Shown: positions 27,020 through 36,904, numbered from the stretch's first letter. The stretch is 40,921 bases of DNA from an uncultured Bacteroidia bacterium (GCA_902789915.1 CADAPW010000020.1:1-40921), one strand, 5' to 3'. The notes: generated by a model from the sequence alone, not told the origin. Program-made: numbers and translations.

Positions 27020-29008
27020 ATGAAAAAAAAGATCTTTACCCTTCTGCTTGCTACGCTGTTTTTCGGCGCCTTGCAAGCCAATCCTGTCGATGTCGCAACG
27101 GCCAAGTCGTTGGGCGTCAAGTTCATGAAGACCAATACCGCTGTCAAGGCGGAGACAGCCGAACTGACCTATACGGCATACGCCGAAAACGGGCAAGCTG
27201 CTTTTTATGTGTTTGCCCTGCAGCCCAAGGGCTTTGTCATCGTGTCGGCCGACGACCGCGCGAAACCCATCTTGGGCTATTCCACGGAGAGCAATTTCAC
27301 CGCCCAACTGCCTGACGGACTGATGACTTTCTTCGAAAACTATAAAGCTGGCTTCAGCCAGATGTTTGCCAATAACGACGAGCGCACCGCCGAAGCCGTT
27401 ACTGATTGGACAAGCCTGGCAGAAACCGGCATGTTGAGTTCCAGGAAAGCCAACCGCAGCATTGAACCTTTGCTGGCTTCCATCTGGAACCAGACAGACC
27501 TTTACAACAATATGGCGCCTGAAGATCCTAGCTCGGTCTATAGCGGCCACTGCAAGTCAGGTTGTGTCGCCAACACGATGAGCCAAATCATGCGATATTG
27601 GGAATGGCCCCGCTCGGGCGAAGGCTCGCATGGCTACGATGCCAACGGCAATTATGGCAATTATGGATGGCAGGAAGCCGACTTTAGCGCGGCTACCTAT
27701 CGTTATGAGTTGATGCCTGATTACCTTGATTTTGCCAGCCCTCAAGATGAGGTGGATGCCACGGCATTACTGGAGTATCATGCGGGTGTGAGTGTCAACA
27801 TGGGCTATGGCCCCAATGCCAGTGGTGCCTATTCACAGGATGTTGGCCCTGCCATGGAAAGCTATTTCAGATTTAGTTCCGATTATTGGCATAACTACCA
27901 AGAGTATTCATATACTTGGGAAGAGGATATGGTGAATAACCTGGATGCTGGCATGCCGTTGTATTATGCTTCGCAAGGCGATGTTGGCGGTCATGCCTAT
28001 GTGGTCGACGGATATGACGATTGGTATTTCTACCATGTCAACTGGGGTTGGGGTGGCTTCGACAACGGCTATTACGCTATCGATGGCTTCTATTTGACAT
28101 TCTACTCTTTCCCATATTGGCATAATGCTGTGTTTAACCTGCATCCAGTAGATGAGTATTACGATGCGCCTATGGCGGTAGCGAATATCGAGGCTGTGGC
28201 GCTTGATAAAACCAAGATAAGATTGGCTTTTGAGCCTGTTTATGAGACCCGTGGCGGCAATGCCATGTCGGCGATTGATGCTATTTATATCATGCGTGAC
28301 GGCGTGCTGATCGATTCCTTGATGAACGTGACGGAACCTCAAGTGAGTTATAATGATGAAGTGGAGAAGAACGGCACTTATTATTATACGGTGTATGCCG
28401 TTAATGAAGCCGGGATGAGCAAGGTCGCCCGCGATACTGTCATGGTGGGCAACACTTGTGATGTCCGTTTCGAACTTGCCGATAGTGGCAATAATGGTTG
28501 GGATTTGTCGTCCATCGCAGTTCTGGATGAGGATGGCAAGGTTTCTCAACGTGTGGGTTTGTGGGATGGCGGCTCCGCCACAGTCATCGCCCAATTGCCC
28601 AGCGACCAGACGGTGACTTTCTTCTGGACCTACGACAACACTTGCTATTCCCACGGCAGCCTTAGTGAAGTTTCATACGAGATCTACGACTGGAATGACA
28701 ATTTGATTGTGGCTTCTTACGACTATCCGACGGTGGGCGAAATCACCGACTATGAGATGAACTGCGATCCCGATGATGTCGCTGAACTGAAGCAAACGCA
28801 AACACTTTATCCCAATCCAGCCACCGACCGTTTCATCGTGGAAGGCCATGTGAAGGAAGTCAAGGTGTTCAATACCCTTGGCCAGTTGATGCATCAGGGC
28901 GCTGAAAACGCTGTTGAGGTGAGTGCATGGCCCGAAGGCATGTACTTTGTCCGCATCGTGGATGAAAACGACACGGTTTCGACGGTGAAGTTCTTGAAAC
29001 GGAATTGA
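27020..29008 (+). CDS. C10 family (streptopain-like) peptidase with T9SS sorting domain
   Basis: The protein has 662 residues. A signal peptide (MKKKIFTLLLATLFFGALQA) precedes an inhibitory propeptide with FALQPKGFVIVSADDRAKPI at 66-85. The catalytic domain has Cys182 in KSGCVANTMSQIMRYWEWP and His325 in GGHAYVVDGYDDWYFYHVNW. A fibronectin-like domain (about 390-480) and another beta domain follow. The end, LYPNPATDRFIVEGHVKEVK to VKFLKRN, is a type A T9SS C-terminal sorting domain. It should be exported by Sec, moved across the outer membrane by T9SS and act as a secreted cysteine protease. The stop abuts the recN stop on the other strand with no gap and no terminator. Confidence 0.93.
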   Translation: MKKKIFTLLLATLFFGALQANPVDVATAKSLGVKFMKTNTAVKAETAELTYTAYAENGQAAFYVFALQPKGFVIVSADDRAKPILGYSTESNFTAQLPDGLMTFFENYKAGFSQMFANNDERTAEAVTDWTSLAETGMLSSRKANRSIEPLLASIWNQTDLYNNMAPEDPSSVYSGHCKSGCVANTMSQIMRYWEWPRSGEGSHGYDANGNYGNYGWQEADFSAATYRYELMPDYLDFASPQDEVDATALLEYHAGVSVNMGYGPNASGAYSQDVGPAMESYFRFSSDYWHNYQEYSYTWEEDMVNNLDAGMPLYYASQGDVGGHAYVVDGYDDWYFYHVNWGWGGFDNGYYAIDGFYLTFYSFPYWHNAVFNLHPVDEYYDAPMAVANIEAVALDKTKIRLAFEPVYETRGGNAMSAIDAIYIMRDGVLIDSLMNVTEPQVSYNDEVEKNGTYYYTVYAVNEAGMSKVARDTVMVGNTCDVRFELADSGNNGWDLSSIAVLDEDGKVSQRVGLWDGGSATVIAQLPSDQTVTFFWTYDNTCYSHGSLSEVSYEIYDWNDNLIVASYDYPTVGEITDYEMNCDPDDVAELKQTQTLYPNPATDRFIVEGHVKEVKVFNTLGQLMHQGAENAVEVSAWPEGMYFVRIVDENDTVSTVKFLKRN

Positions 29009-30664
29009 TTAATTTTTCAGCAGCACTTCCGCAGCCTTTAAGGCTTCAGGAGTGACCTTGTCATTACTGAGCATCTTGGCGATTTCGCCGATGCGCTCGG
29101 CAGAATCCAACAGGCGAATGTGCGACTGGGTGCGTTCGCCTTCGTTGTCTTTGTAGATGAAGTAATGGTGCTCGGCTTGGCTCGCCACCTGGGGCAAATG
29201 GGTGATGGAGATGAGCTGCAATGACTGTCCCATCTGCCGCATGATGCCTCCGATTTTGGCTGCCACCTCGCCCGAAACGCCCGTGTCGATTTCGTCGAAG
29301 ATGAGAGTGGGGATGTAGTTGTAGTCCGAAACGGCACTCTTGATGGAGAGCATCAGGCGCGACAACTCGCCACCCGAAGCCACGCGACGGAGGTCGTCGA
29401 CGGCAATGCCTTTGTTGGCGGAGAAGAGGAACCTGACCTCGTCGCTGCCTTTGCTGCCAAAACCTTCTTGGCTTTGCACCTCCACCTGAAACACGGCAAA
29501 AGGCATGGCCAGCTGCCGCACCAACATACTGACTTTTTCACCGAAAGCCGTGGCGGCCTTGCAGCGCTTGTCGTGAAGGGCCTTGGCTTTTTGCGTGAGC
29601 AACTTCACACTTTCATCCAGCTGTTGTTGTGCCTTGGCAATCGCCTCGTCAATGTTCTCGAAGGCATTCACTTTTTCTTTTAGGCTGTCCCTCAGGGCAA
29701 TCAACGCTTCGAAGTCGGCGGTATGGTGCTTCATCATCAAGCGGCTGAGCAGGTCGTAGCGTTCCTGAAGGCTTTGCAGCTGCCCTTCGTCAAATTGGGT
29801 CTCGTCTTCCTTGCGGCGCAGGTCGTAGGCGATGTCCTTGAGTTCGACTTTCAGGTTCTCAATGCGTTCCGCCAGTTCAGCCGTGTCGGGCAACAGATGC
29901 TTCAGCCTGTGAAGTGCCGAGGTGAGTTCGTTGCATTGTCCCAGCATGGCGTTTTCGGAGCCGTCCAGCAAGCCGTTGGCCGTGACCAGCAGTGTCTTGA
30001 TTTCCTCGGCGTTTTCCATCACGCTGAGTGTCTGTTCTATCTCGGCATATTCGCCTTCCTTGAGGTTGGCCTTTTCAAGCTCTTCCAACTGGAATTTCAG
30101 ATAGTCGTTCTCGGCGGTGTTTTTTGTGGCGACCTCTTTCAGTTCATTTAGCTTCCGTTTGTAGGCGTTGTATTTACTGTATTCCGCTTGGTAATCGGTC
30201 AAAACCGCCTCGTTTTGGGCTATCTCGTCCAACAGACTTAGTTGGAAGTCGGCGTCGGTGAGCAAAAGGGAGTCGTGCTGCGAATGGATGTCGACCAGCA
30301 GGTCCCCAATCTCTTTCATCGTCTGCAAGGCCACAGGCGTGTCGTTGATGAAAGCGCGGCTTTTCTTTTGTGGGCTTAGCTCGCGGCGGAAGAGGCATTC
30401 TGTCTCGAAGTCGAGGTCGTTTTCCTCAAATAAGGGTCTTAGCTTGTCGTCGCCCAATTCAAACTGGGCTTCCACCACGCATTTCTTCTCCTTGTCGTAG
30501 AGCACGCCCGTGTCGGCACGTTCGCCCATGGCAAATGCCAAAGCGCCAAGCAAGATGGACTTGCCGGCACCCGTTTCACCTGTGATGACATTGAATCCCC
30601 TGTCGAAGCTGACATCCAGCTCGTCAATCAATGCGTAATTGCTGATGTGCAATTGCTTAAGCAT
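29009..30664 (-). CDS. recN: DNA repair protein RecN
   Basis: The protein has 551 residues, full length. Walker A GETGAGKS is at 29-36 in MLKQLHISNYALIDELDVSF...GFNVITGETGAGKSILL. A long central coiled coil follows (NELKEVATKNTAENDYLKFQ to about residue 390). The C-terminal part has the ABC signature VASGGELSRLMLSIK, Walker B PTLIFDEIDTGVSG and the switch SITHLPQVAS. It is an SMC-like ATPase of double-strand-break repair. DUF4835 lies 15 nt upstream on the same strand, so they are probably co-transcribed. Confidence 0.97.
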   Translation of the reverse strand: MLKQLHISNYALIDELDVSFDRGFNVITGETGAGKSILLGALAFAMGERADTGVLYDKEKKCVVEAQFELGDDKLRPLFEENDLDFETECLFRRELSPQKKSRAFINDTPVALQTMKEIGDLLVDIHSQHDSLLLTDADFQLSLLDEIAQNEAVLTDYQAEYSKYNAYKRKLNELKEVATKNTAENDYLKFQLEELEKANLKEGEYAEIEQTLSVMENAEEIKTLLVTANGLLDGSENAMLGQCNELTSALHRLKHLLPDTAELAERIENLKVELKDIAYDLRRKEDETQFDEGQLQSLQERYDLLSRLMMKHHTADFEALIALRDSLKEKVNAFENIDEAIAKAQQQLDESVKLLTQKAKALHDKRCKAATAFGEKVSMLVRQLAMPFAVFQVEVQSQEGFGSKGSDEVRFLFSANKGIAVDDLRRVASGGELSRLMLSIKSAVSDYNYIPTLIFDEIDTGVSGEVAAKIGGIMRQMGQSLQLISITHLPQVASQAEHHYFIYKDNEGERTQSHIRLLDSAERIGEIAKMLSNDKVTPEALKAAEVLLKN

Positions 30665-30679
30665 AAAAAGAGGGGAGGG

Positions 30680-31597
30680 TTAATAGCTTGGACCTTGAAG
30701 CATGGCGTCGTAGCGTGACGACTGCGAAGGGTCGATAGCCTTCATGATGTTGGCGGCCTGCAGCCTGACTTTTTGTTCACCTTGTGAGAACACTTGGATG
30801 ATCTCGTCGCGTTTGGTTTCGATGATGAGCTGCAGGAAGTAGCACATCGAGTTGCGCTCATAGACGCTTTGTAGGAGCGAAAGGGAGTTCATGATGGCTT
30901 CACGGCCTTGGTCAGGATGCTCTGCCATGACGTCGAGACCTTGACGGTGATATTGATAGAGGAACTGACGCAGCGGCTGGTTAGCCTGGTTATTGATGTC
31001 GTTGATGATGACATAACGGTTTTGGCGTCCCGTCGTGCTCCAACCGTTTTCGTTACCCGCTTCCTGGGGAGCGGCATTGGCGATGGTCTCGCAGATGTCA
31101 AAGAAAGGATCGCCGCCGTTGGGGGAGAAGGAGTCGAACTGGAGACCGAGGAAGAGATAGGCATAGAACCCCAAGGTGCTGGTGAGGTTCGAGATATAGG
31201 TGTTGGGGTTGAAGTCGAGAGACTCGCCGTCAGTGTACTCAAAAAAGACCTTACGGTCGATATAGTTGAACATCGGCGTGTTGTAGTTCGACTTGTAGAC
31301 GGGTCGGCGCAAGCCCAAGTTGATTTCGGCAGTGAAGTAGTCGCCTTCCCTGCTCTTGATGTCCAAAAGCATCGAGCACTCGATTTTTTCCGCCATCTTG
31401 ATGTTGATATCGGTGAACTTCGTGTTGTTGATGAATTCATTGACGGCGCTTTGCATGTTTTGGTAGATGGTCTTGTCGCTGCCTTCCACCTTGTTGGAGG
31501 AAACGCGGATGTTGCATTGCAGTTCCTGCGCCTTCAAGCCGTTGGCGGCCATCATGAAGCCGAAGAGTATGAGTAAGACGGTGAGTGCTCTTTTCAT
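30680..31597 (-). CDS. DUF4835 family secreted protein
   Basis: The protein has 305 residues with signal peptide MKRALTVLLILFGFMMAANG...LKAQ. The mature start ELQCNIRVSSNKVEGSDKTI, then YQNMQSAVNEFINNTKFTD, VFFEYTDGESLDFNPNTYIS and the later WSTTGRQNRYVIINDINNQ are DUF4835 hallmarks. It is periplasmic or envelope-associated. In this phylum it usually lies near bamD, omega, recN and coaBC genes, as here. Function is unknown. Confidence 0.92.
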   Translation of the reverse strand: MKRALTVLLILFGFMMAANGLKAQELQCNIRVSSNKVEGSDKTIYQNMQSAVNEFINNTKFTDINIKMAEKIECSMLLDIKSREGDYFTAEINLGLRRPVYKSNYNTPMFNYIDRKVFFEYTDGESLDFNPNTYISNLTSTLGFYAYLFLGLQFDSFSPNGGDPFFDICETIANAAPQEAGNENGWSTTGRQNRYVIINDINNQANQPLRQFLYQYHRQGLDVMAEHPDQGREAIMNSLSLLQSVYERNSMCYFLQLIIETKRDEIIQVFSQGEQKVRLQAANIMKAIDPSQSSRYDAMLQGPSY

Positions 31598-31627
31598 GGC
31601 GTTGTTTCTTTGGTTGGTGTCGCAGTC

Positions 31628-31657
31628 AAAAAAACACCAAGGCCCGAGGCTTTGGTG
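31628..31657 (-). terminator. Terminator between the omega and DUF4835 genes
   Basis: On the minus strand CACCAAAGCC and GGGCCTTGGTG form a stem with one mismatch, followed by TTTTTTT. It lies after the omega gene stop and before DUF4835, separating bamD-omega from DUF4835-recN. Confidence 0.75.
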
Positions 31658-31675
31658 CTTGTCTTTGTGGTGGAC

Positions 31676-32014
31676 TTAGAAAGCGTCCTGCTGTTCCTTG
31701 GCCGGATTACGGAAGTAAATCTGGTCGTGCAGGAACTCGTGGATGGCGATCAGCGTGGGCTTGGGAAGGCGTTCGTAGAACTTGGCGATTTCGATCTGTT
31801 CCTTGTTCTCGAAGACCTCTTCCAGGCTGTCGTTGGTGGCGGCGGCGAACGACTCAATCTTTTCGTTCAGCTCGGCCTTCATCTCCGAGGCAATCTGGTT
31901 GGCCCTGATGGAAAGGATGGCAACGGTTTCGTAGATGTTGCCAGTGCCTTTGTAGAACTGGTCTTTCTGACGGGTGACCACCGTCGTTTCGGTCTTGATT
32001 TTCTTGAAATCCAT
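31676..32014 (-). CDS. rpoZ: RNA polymerase omega (Rpb6-type) subunit
   Basis: The protein has 112 residues from ATG 32014, three bases after the bamD stop. It begins MDFKKIKTETTVVTRQKDQF and has the omega/Rpb6 core TGNIYETVAILSIRANQIAS followed by EMKAELNEKIESF. The C-terminal half (EIAKFYERLPKPTLIAIHEF, YFRNPAKEQQDAF) is the form specific to Bacteroidota. It assists assembly of beta' into RNA polymerase. The symbol is by analogy with distant omega proteins. Confidence 0.85.
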   Translation of the reverse strand: MDFKKIKTETTVVTRQKDQFYKGTGNIYETVAILSIRANQIASEMKAELNEKIESFAAATNDSLEEVFENKEQIEIAKFYERLPKPTLIAIHEFLHDQIYFRNPAKEQQDAF

Positions 32015-32016
32015 GG

Positions 32017-32814
32017 TTATTGTAGTTTTTCTAATTTCTTTCTTGCTTTGGTGGCAATGCCATCTATATCTTGCATGTATTTGCTTTCGGGATAGAGGTA
32101 CGCTAACGTGTTGCAATGCTCGATGCATGATTCGTAACGCTCGCGTTGTTTCTCGGTGACGCTGTTCTCAGCATAGTCGTAATAGGTCTTGGCCATGTCG
32201 AAGAGGATTTCCTCGCGGTGCTCCGTGTTGGGGTATTTCTTCAGCATGTTCTCAAACGAGGTGATGGCGGCGCTGTAGTTCTCCATGCGGTAGAAGAGAC
32301 GGCAGATGTTGTAGTCTTTCTGTTCCAGCTTGTTGTTGAGGTCGGCCATAAGGTGGTTGGCGCGTTCCAGACTGTCGCTTTCGGGATAGCGCTCCGTGAA
32401 GCTTTTCAGCTGCTTGATGGCGTTGTGGGTGCTGGTTTGGTCCAGTCCCGCTTCGGGTGAGAGCATGTAGCTGCAGTAGGCACTCATGTAGGCCGCCTTT
32501 TCAGCGTCTTTCGAGAAAGGATAGGTCTGGATGAAACGGTTGTAGTAATAGCTCGCAATATCGAAGTCTTGCTGCAAATAGTAGCATTGCGCTGTGCGAT
32601 AGGTGATGGCTTCTCCCTTGGGGGTGTTGCGGAATGAGGCTTGCAGCAGGTCGAAAAGTTGCAGGGCGTGGTTGTAGTCGCCACGGTCGTAATAGTCCAT
32701 CGCCACCTCATACTTCATCTCGTTGTCGGTGCTTTTCACCATGCGGTTGAAGTCGTTGCAGGAAGTGAAGGCGACGAGGCCCAAAACTGCCAATATTAAA
32801 AGTCTCTTTTTCAT
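32017..32814 (-). CDS. bamD: Outer membrane assembly lipoprotein BamD
   Basis: The protein has 265 residues. The lipoprotein signal ends VAFTSC with Cys19 as the lipidation site. Five tetratricopeptide-like repeats follow, for example YEVAMDYYDRGDYNHALQLF, SYYYNRFIQTYPFSKDAEKA, RLFYRMENYSAAITSF and LKKYPNTEHREEILF. BamD is the essential partner of BamA in inserting outer membrane beta-barrels, which here would include T9SS components. A -7 box, TAATTTTG (32829-32822, minus), lies 7 nt before the ATG. Confidence 0.93.
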   Translation of the reverse strand: MKKRLLILAVLGLVAFTSCNDFNRMVKSTDNEMKYEVAMDYYDRGDYNHALQLFDLLQASFRNTPKGEAITYRTAQCYYLQQDFDIASYYYNRFIQTYPFSKDAEKAAYMSAYCSYMLSPEAGLDQTSTHNAIKQLKSFTERYPESDSLERANHLMADLNNKLEQKDYNICRLFYRMENYSAAITSFENMLKKYPNTEHREEILFDMAKTYYDYAENSVTEKQRERYESCIEHCNTLAYLYPESKYMQDIDGIATKARKKLEKLQ

Positions 32815-32864
32815 CGGGCTGCAAAATTACTCATTTTTGCTTAACTAACGATAGGTTCACCTTA

Positions 32865-35170
32865 TTATTTTTCGATGATGATTTTTTCGACTCGGCTGCC
32901 TTGCTCGTTGATAAGGCGCAGGAAATAGATGCCTTCGCTCAGGTTTTCGGCGTGGATTTGCGTCTCGTCGCAGAAACTACCCGAGAGGATGCACTGCCCC
33001 AGAACGTTGCAAATCTGGTATTCCGTCTCCCCCGATGCCTCGACGTTAATGGTGCCTTGGCTGGGGTTGGGGTACACTTTGACATCATGCACTTCAAGCC
33101 CGTCAACAGATTCGATGTCGACGCATTTGACCTGTGCTGCCCATCCTGCGGCGTTTACGGCTTGGTCGGAGGTGAAGCGGAAGGTGAGGGCACCTGAGGC
33201 ATTGTTGGCCGTTACCGAGCCGGGGTTGTTGCTACCGTCGTAGGCACCGATAAGGGCCGCTGATGTGGAAGTGCCGTCGTAGATGTATAGGTAGTCATAG
33301 TCCGCTTCAGTGTCAAAACTGATGAAGTTGACGTTGATCCTATGCTCGGCGTCGGCGGGTAAGAAGGTCATCGTGTAGGTTTTGCGGTTGCTGTAGTTGC
33401 CAGTGGGGCCGCCGTTGTCGTAGAACATGGCGTTGCAGGTGGTGATGGTGCCGTTTTGCATGTTGTACGACTCACTCACGTTGATGTAGTCGTCCTTGGT
33501 GATGGTCTCGGTCTGGCCATTGCCTTTGGTGACGGTGAGGGTGACATCGTAAGTACCAACTGCATTGTAGGTGATGTTTGTCGGGTTTTGCGCAGTGGAA
33601 GTGGCAGGTGTGCCACCTTCGAAGGCCCAAGTCCAGCTGACGAGGTCGACACCCCAAGTGTTGTCGGTGAAGTCGACGCTTTCGCCTGGGGCGACATTGG
33701 TCATGTTGGCGTGGAAGTCGGGGATGAGGCCTTCGCCGGCTTCAAGCTGTACGTCGAGGGTGACGGTCTCGCCATCGGCCACGGTGACGGTATGGGTCTG
33801 CGGATAGTAGCCGTTTTTGGCAAAGGTCACCTGGTAGGTGCCGCCTTTGATGGGACGGTGGTAATCGCCTGCAGGCAGATGGCTCTCGACAACGGAATAG
33901 GTGTCGTCGTGGTTCTCGATAGTGATGGTGGCGTTGAGCGGTTGCCCGTTGGCAGCATCGGTCACAGTGCCGTGAATGCCTGAATGCCGTAAAGGCATTG
34001 GTTCATATAGGCGAAGATGCCTTCTTTGTTGTAGTTCCAATAGGTCGGAAGTTGGTTGCCGTTGGGCAGTTTCGAGTTGGAGCATTCGATGGTCACCTCG
34101 CGGCATTGGGCGTAGCCGTTCATGTAGTCCTGACGACCGCCGCCAATCATGTACCATAAAGCCCCGTTGATGATGCCGTCCTCGGAGTCGGGGTCATATA
34201 AGACCATGTAATCAGTGCTGTGTGCATGGCAAAGGTCGGCATATTCGTGGCAAACCAGCTTCCACCACGCATCGTCGGCGTGGAGGGTGTAGGAGTTGTC
34301 CCAAGGATAGTTCATCACCTCTGAACCGCCGTGGTAATTGGCACCCATCACAAAGGGGATTTCAGCGGCAAAATCCATGAACCATTGGGTCTCGGTCTGG
34401 TATTCATAACCATCGGGATGGGGACCACTGTGCGGGTCGGGATAATTGCGGTTCATGTCGACGCCGTTGGCGTTTTCGCGCGTGGCGCCGTTTACCGAGT
34501 TGTTGCCACCATGGTAGGTGCCGTCGGGGTTGGCGTTGGGACCGATGTAGAGGTCGATATTGTTCATCACGGTTTGCACCTCAGGCTCGTCCGGGTTTTC
34601 CAGCAGGTAGTCGATGAGACGCAGCATCATAATCCAGCCCGTGGTCTCGTCACCGTGGATAGTGCTGGTGTAGAGGAACTTGGGCTTGCCATCGGCAACG
34701 CCGTTGTTGAGGTGGGCAATCAAAATCTTGCGGCCGCTGGGCAGTGTGCCAAGCGTGATGATTTCGCACTTGTCGGGATGGTCGGTGGCGAACTGGAACA
34801 TCATGTTCTCGTATGCCGTGTAGGTCGGGTAGCTGTCCCATTCGTATTCGGCGCGATTGCTGCCGTCCCACATCGCATGTTGCTCGAGCATCGAAGGTGG
34901 TGTCTGTAGCGTCACCTCATAGCCCATTTGCTGGAACTTGGCAAAGCCGTCGTTGTTGGCGTATGCCGTGACCACATTGCCATCGACGCGGTCGACCGAG
35001 ATGGTGGTGGCAATGGCTTTGAGGTCGTCACTGCCGTTCAGCGAAAAGGTAAAATAGTATTCGTTGCGTTGCTGCATCAGTTGATCCAGCTCCTGCTGGC
35101 TCCTCTGCGCATAGATGTTGCCACAAACCACTGTGGCCAAAAGGATAATAATATAACGTAATACCTTCAT
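32865..35170 (-). pseudogene. M14 zinc carboxypeptidase with T9SS sorting domain, broken by an 8-bp duplication
   Basis: The frame from ATG 35170 has signal peptide MKVLRYIIILLATVVCGNIYA. The M14 domain has zinc ligands His172 and Glu175 (TIHGDETTGW) and His280 (GANYHGG), PNANPDGT, NRNYPD and catalytic Glu362 (VTIECSNSK). After NQCLYGI it stops in LYGIQAFTAL because GGCATTCA is repeated in tandem (33973-33988). Removing one unit restores GIHGTVTDAANGQPL and an open frame to 32865, 765 aa in all. That part holds a carboxypeptidase-regulatory-like domain, a PKD domain (SWTWAFEGGTPATSTAQNP), a CUB-like domain (YDYLYIYDG) and a T9SS sorting domain (VKVYPNPSQGTINVEAS). The intact enzyme would trim C-terminal residues from peptides outside the cell. 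Confidence 0.9.
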
Positions 35171-35310
35171 TTATTTAGATTTAAAATTTAAGATTCAAAA
35201 ATTCAAAATTCAAAATTCAAATATTCATTATTGACGCGAAGCAATGACTTTCAACTCTCAACTTACAACTCTCTCTAAACTCTCAACTTTTCAACTCTCA
35301 ACTTTCAACT
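35171..35310. repeat. AT-rich simple repeats between the M14 gene and dapA
   Basis: AATTCAAAATTCAAA-type units (35171-35228) are followed by CTCTCAACTTTCAA-type units (35250-35310). The second set runs into dapA: the last codons of dapA (KLKVES and stop, minus strand) are made of this repeat. Confidence 0.8.
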
Positions 35311-36181
35311 TATTCCATTCTTCAATAATGTCCGCTTCCACTTTTTCATTGACGCAGACCAAAGGTAGCCTCAACACATTCTCGCACAATCCCATCTTGC
35401 TCATCAGGCACTTGATGCCGGCAGGGTTGCCATCGGCGAATATGAGCTGGTTCATGCGCAGCATGGCGTAATGCAGGCGCAATGCCTCGTCGGTGCGACC
35501 TTCCTTCATGGCGCGCATCATGCGGCTGAAAGGCTGGGTATAGGCATTGGCTGCCACCGAAATCACACCTTGTGCGCCAAGGGCCATCAGCGGTTGGGTG
35601 ATGCCGTCGTCGCCTGAAAGCACGTCGAAGTCGGCGGGCTTGTCGCGCAAAATTTCCATGATTTGTTGCAAGTTACCCGAGGCTTCCTTCACGGCGATGA
35701 TGTTAGGGTGCTTGGCCAGTTCCACGCAGGTGGCGGCTTGCAGGTTGACACCCACGCGCCCCGGCACGTTATAAACGATGACCGGCACAGGGCTGGCATC
35801 GGCGATGGCCTCGAAGTGGGCTTTCATGCCGCGTTGGTTGGGCTTGTTGTAATAAGGAACAACGCTCAAGATGCCTTGGATGCCCGTGAAGTCTTGTGCT
35901 TTGATGGCTTCGATGACGGCTTGCGTGTTGTTGCCACCCATGCCGAGCATGACGGGTAAGCGGCCGTTGTTAGTTTTCAATATGGTGCTGATAACCAGTT
36001 TCTTTTCGTCAGCGGAAAGGGTTGGTGCTTCCGAGGTGGTGCCAAGGACGACCAAGAAATCCGCACCATGGTCGATGACATGATTGACGATTCTGGTTAA
36101 AGACTCAACGTCAACGGATTGGTCTTGCTTGAACGGCGTAATCAGGGCTATGCCCGTGCCTTTAAATATGTTGTTTTTCAT
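35291..36181 (-). CDS. dapA: 4-hydroxy-tetrahydrodipicolinate synthase
   Basis: The protein has 296 residues. It begins FKGTGIALITPFKQD; GTTSEAPTLS at 47-56 holds the substrate threonines; Tyr137 is in VIVYNVPGR; the Schiff-base lysine Lys165 is in IIAVKEASGN; and VLSGDDGITQPLMALGAQG follows. It condenses pyruvate with aspartate semialdehyde in lysine and diaminopimelate synthesis, needed for cell wall cross-links. The extreme C-terminus is encoded by a simple repeat, so its last few residues may vary between strains. The enzyme core is intact. Confidence 0.96.
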   Translation of the reverse strand: MKNNIFKGTGIALITPFKQDQSVDVESLTRIVNHVIDHGADFLVVLGTTSEAPTLSADEKKLVISTILKTNNGRLPVMLGMGGNNTQAVIEAIKAQDFTGIQGILSVVPYYNKPNQRGMKAHFEAIADASPVPVIVYNVPGRVGVNLQAATCVELAKHPNIIAVKEASGNLQQIMEILRDKPADFDVLSGDDGITQPLMALGAQGVISVAANAYTQPFSRMMRAMKEGRTDEALRLHYAMLRMNQLIFADGNPAGIKCLMSKMGLCENVLRLPLVCVNEKVEADIIEEWNKLKVES

Positions 36182-36197
36182 TGTTTATCTAACCTAA

Positions 36198-36220
36198 GGG
36201 TCCCTGAGCCTGTCGAAAGG
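36198..36220. repeat. Half copy of the TGAGCCTGTCGAAG palindrome
   Basis: GGGTCCCTGAGCCTGTCGAA followed by AGGCCC matches the left arm of the repeat at 26535 but has no right arm. It lies between dapA and the DUF6913 gene. Confidence 0.75.
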
Positions 36221-36248
36221 CCCGAAACCAAAGTATACTTTTGTGTTA

Positions 36249-36791
36249 CTATTGCGTCCCCGCCAGCGCCTTCAAGTAATTATGCAGCACATGAATGTTG
36301 GAGACAGGGTCGGTGTTTCTGGGGTTCTCGATGACCAGATCGTAGATGGCCACGTTTTTGCTTTGTTGGAAGCTGATTCTGAAATCCGACTTCGGCAGGG
36401 TGCACAGGTAGTCGCTGATTTCCGCGCTCTTGCCAGCCATGTTTACGATCATCGCACTGTAAGGCAGTTTTTTGAGATATTCGATTTTATCGGGCTTCAG
36501 CACACTCATGAAGCCGAAGTCTTTGGGTGTGATTTCGTTGTAGAGGTCGCTTTGCAGAATGGTGTCCGACATCTGGTTGCAGAGGATGATGAACCCGCAA
36601 CGTGTGGCACCGAAGAGGGCTTTTACGCTGCTTTCAATGCTTTTGTGAATGCTCTTGTCGTTTTCGTCCAAGATGACCAAAACGGTGTTAATTCGCTGAA
36701 AATTGGGCAATTTGGCCATGGTCTTTTCGGCGAGAAACTGCTCAAAAGCATGCTTTAAGGCTCTATTCCGAAGATAGGAAGAAATTTTCAT
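36249..36791 (-). CDS. DUF6913 family protein
   Basis: The protein has 180 residues from ATG 36791; a -7 box TACATTTG (36803-36796) lies just before it, which excludes the upstream in-frame ATG at 36815 and makes the message nearly leaderless. It is soluble, with a thioredoxin-like alternating pattern: INTVLVILDENDKSIHKSIE, CGFIILCNQMSDTILQSDLY and PKDFGFMSVLKPDKIEYLKK. It ends DPVSNIHVLHNYLKALAG. It matches a family of unknown function that I recall as confined to Bacteroidota. It lies between dapA and a divergent MBL gene. Confidence 0.75.
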   Translation of the reverse strand: MKISSYLRNRALKHAFEQFLAEKTMAKLPNFQRINTVLVILDENDKSIHKSIESSVKALFGATRCGFIILCNQMSDTILQSDLYNEITPKDFGFMSVLKPDKIEYLKKLPYSAMIVNMAGKSAEISDYLCTLPKSDFRISFQQSKNVAIYDLVIENPRNTDPVSNIHVLHNYLKALAGTQ

Positions 36792-36846
36792 GCCGCAAAT
36801 GTAGGGAAATTCCACGATATAGGATGTCTTTTTGTTGAAAAATCGC

Positions 36847-36854
36847 TATTTTTG
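36847..36854 (+). promoter_or_regulatory. -7 box of the MBL hydrolase gene
   Basis: TATTTTTG fits TAnnTTTG and lies 58 nt before the chosen start. It is divergent from the DUF6913 promoter 44 bp away. Confidence 0.6.
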
Positions 36855-36904
36855 CAAATGAAATCCATCATTGTTTATGGTGAATGCCAATCAAGGATAA
36901 AAAT

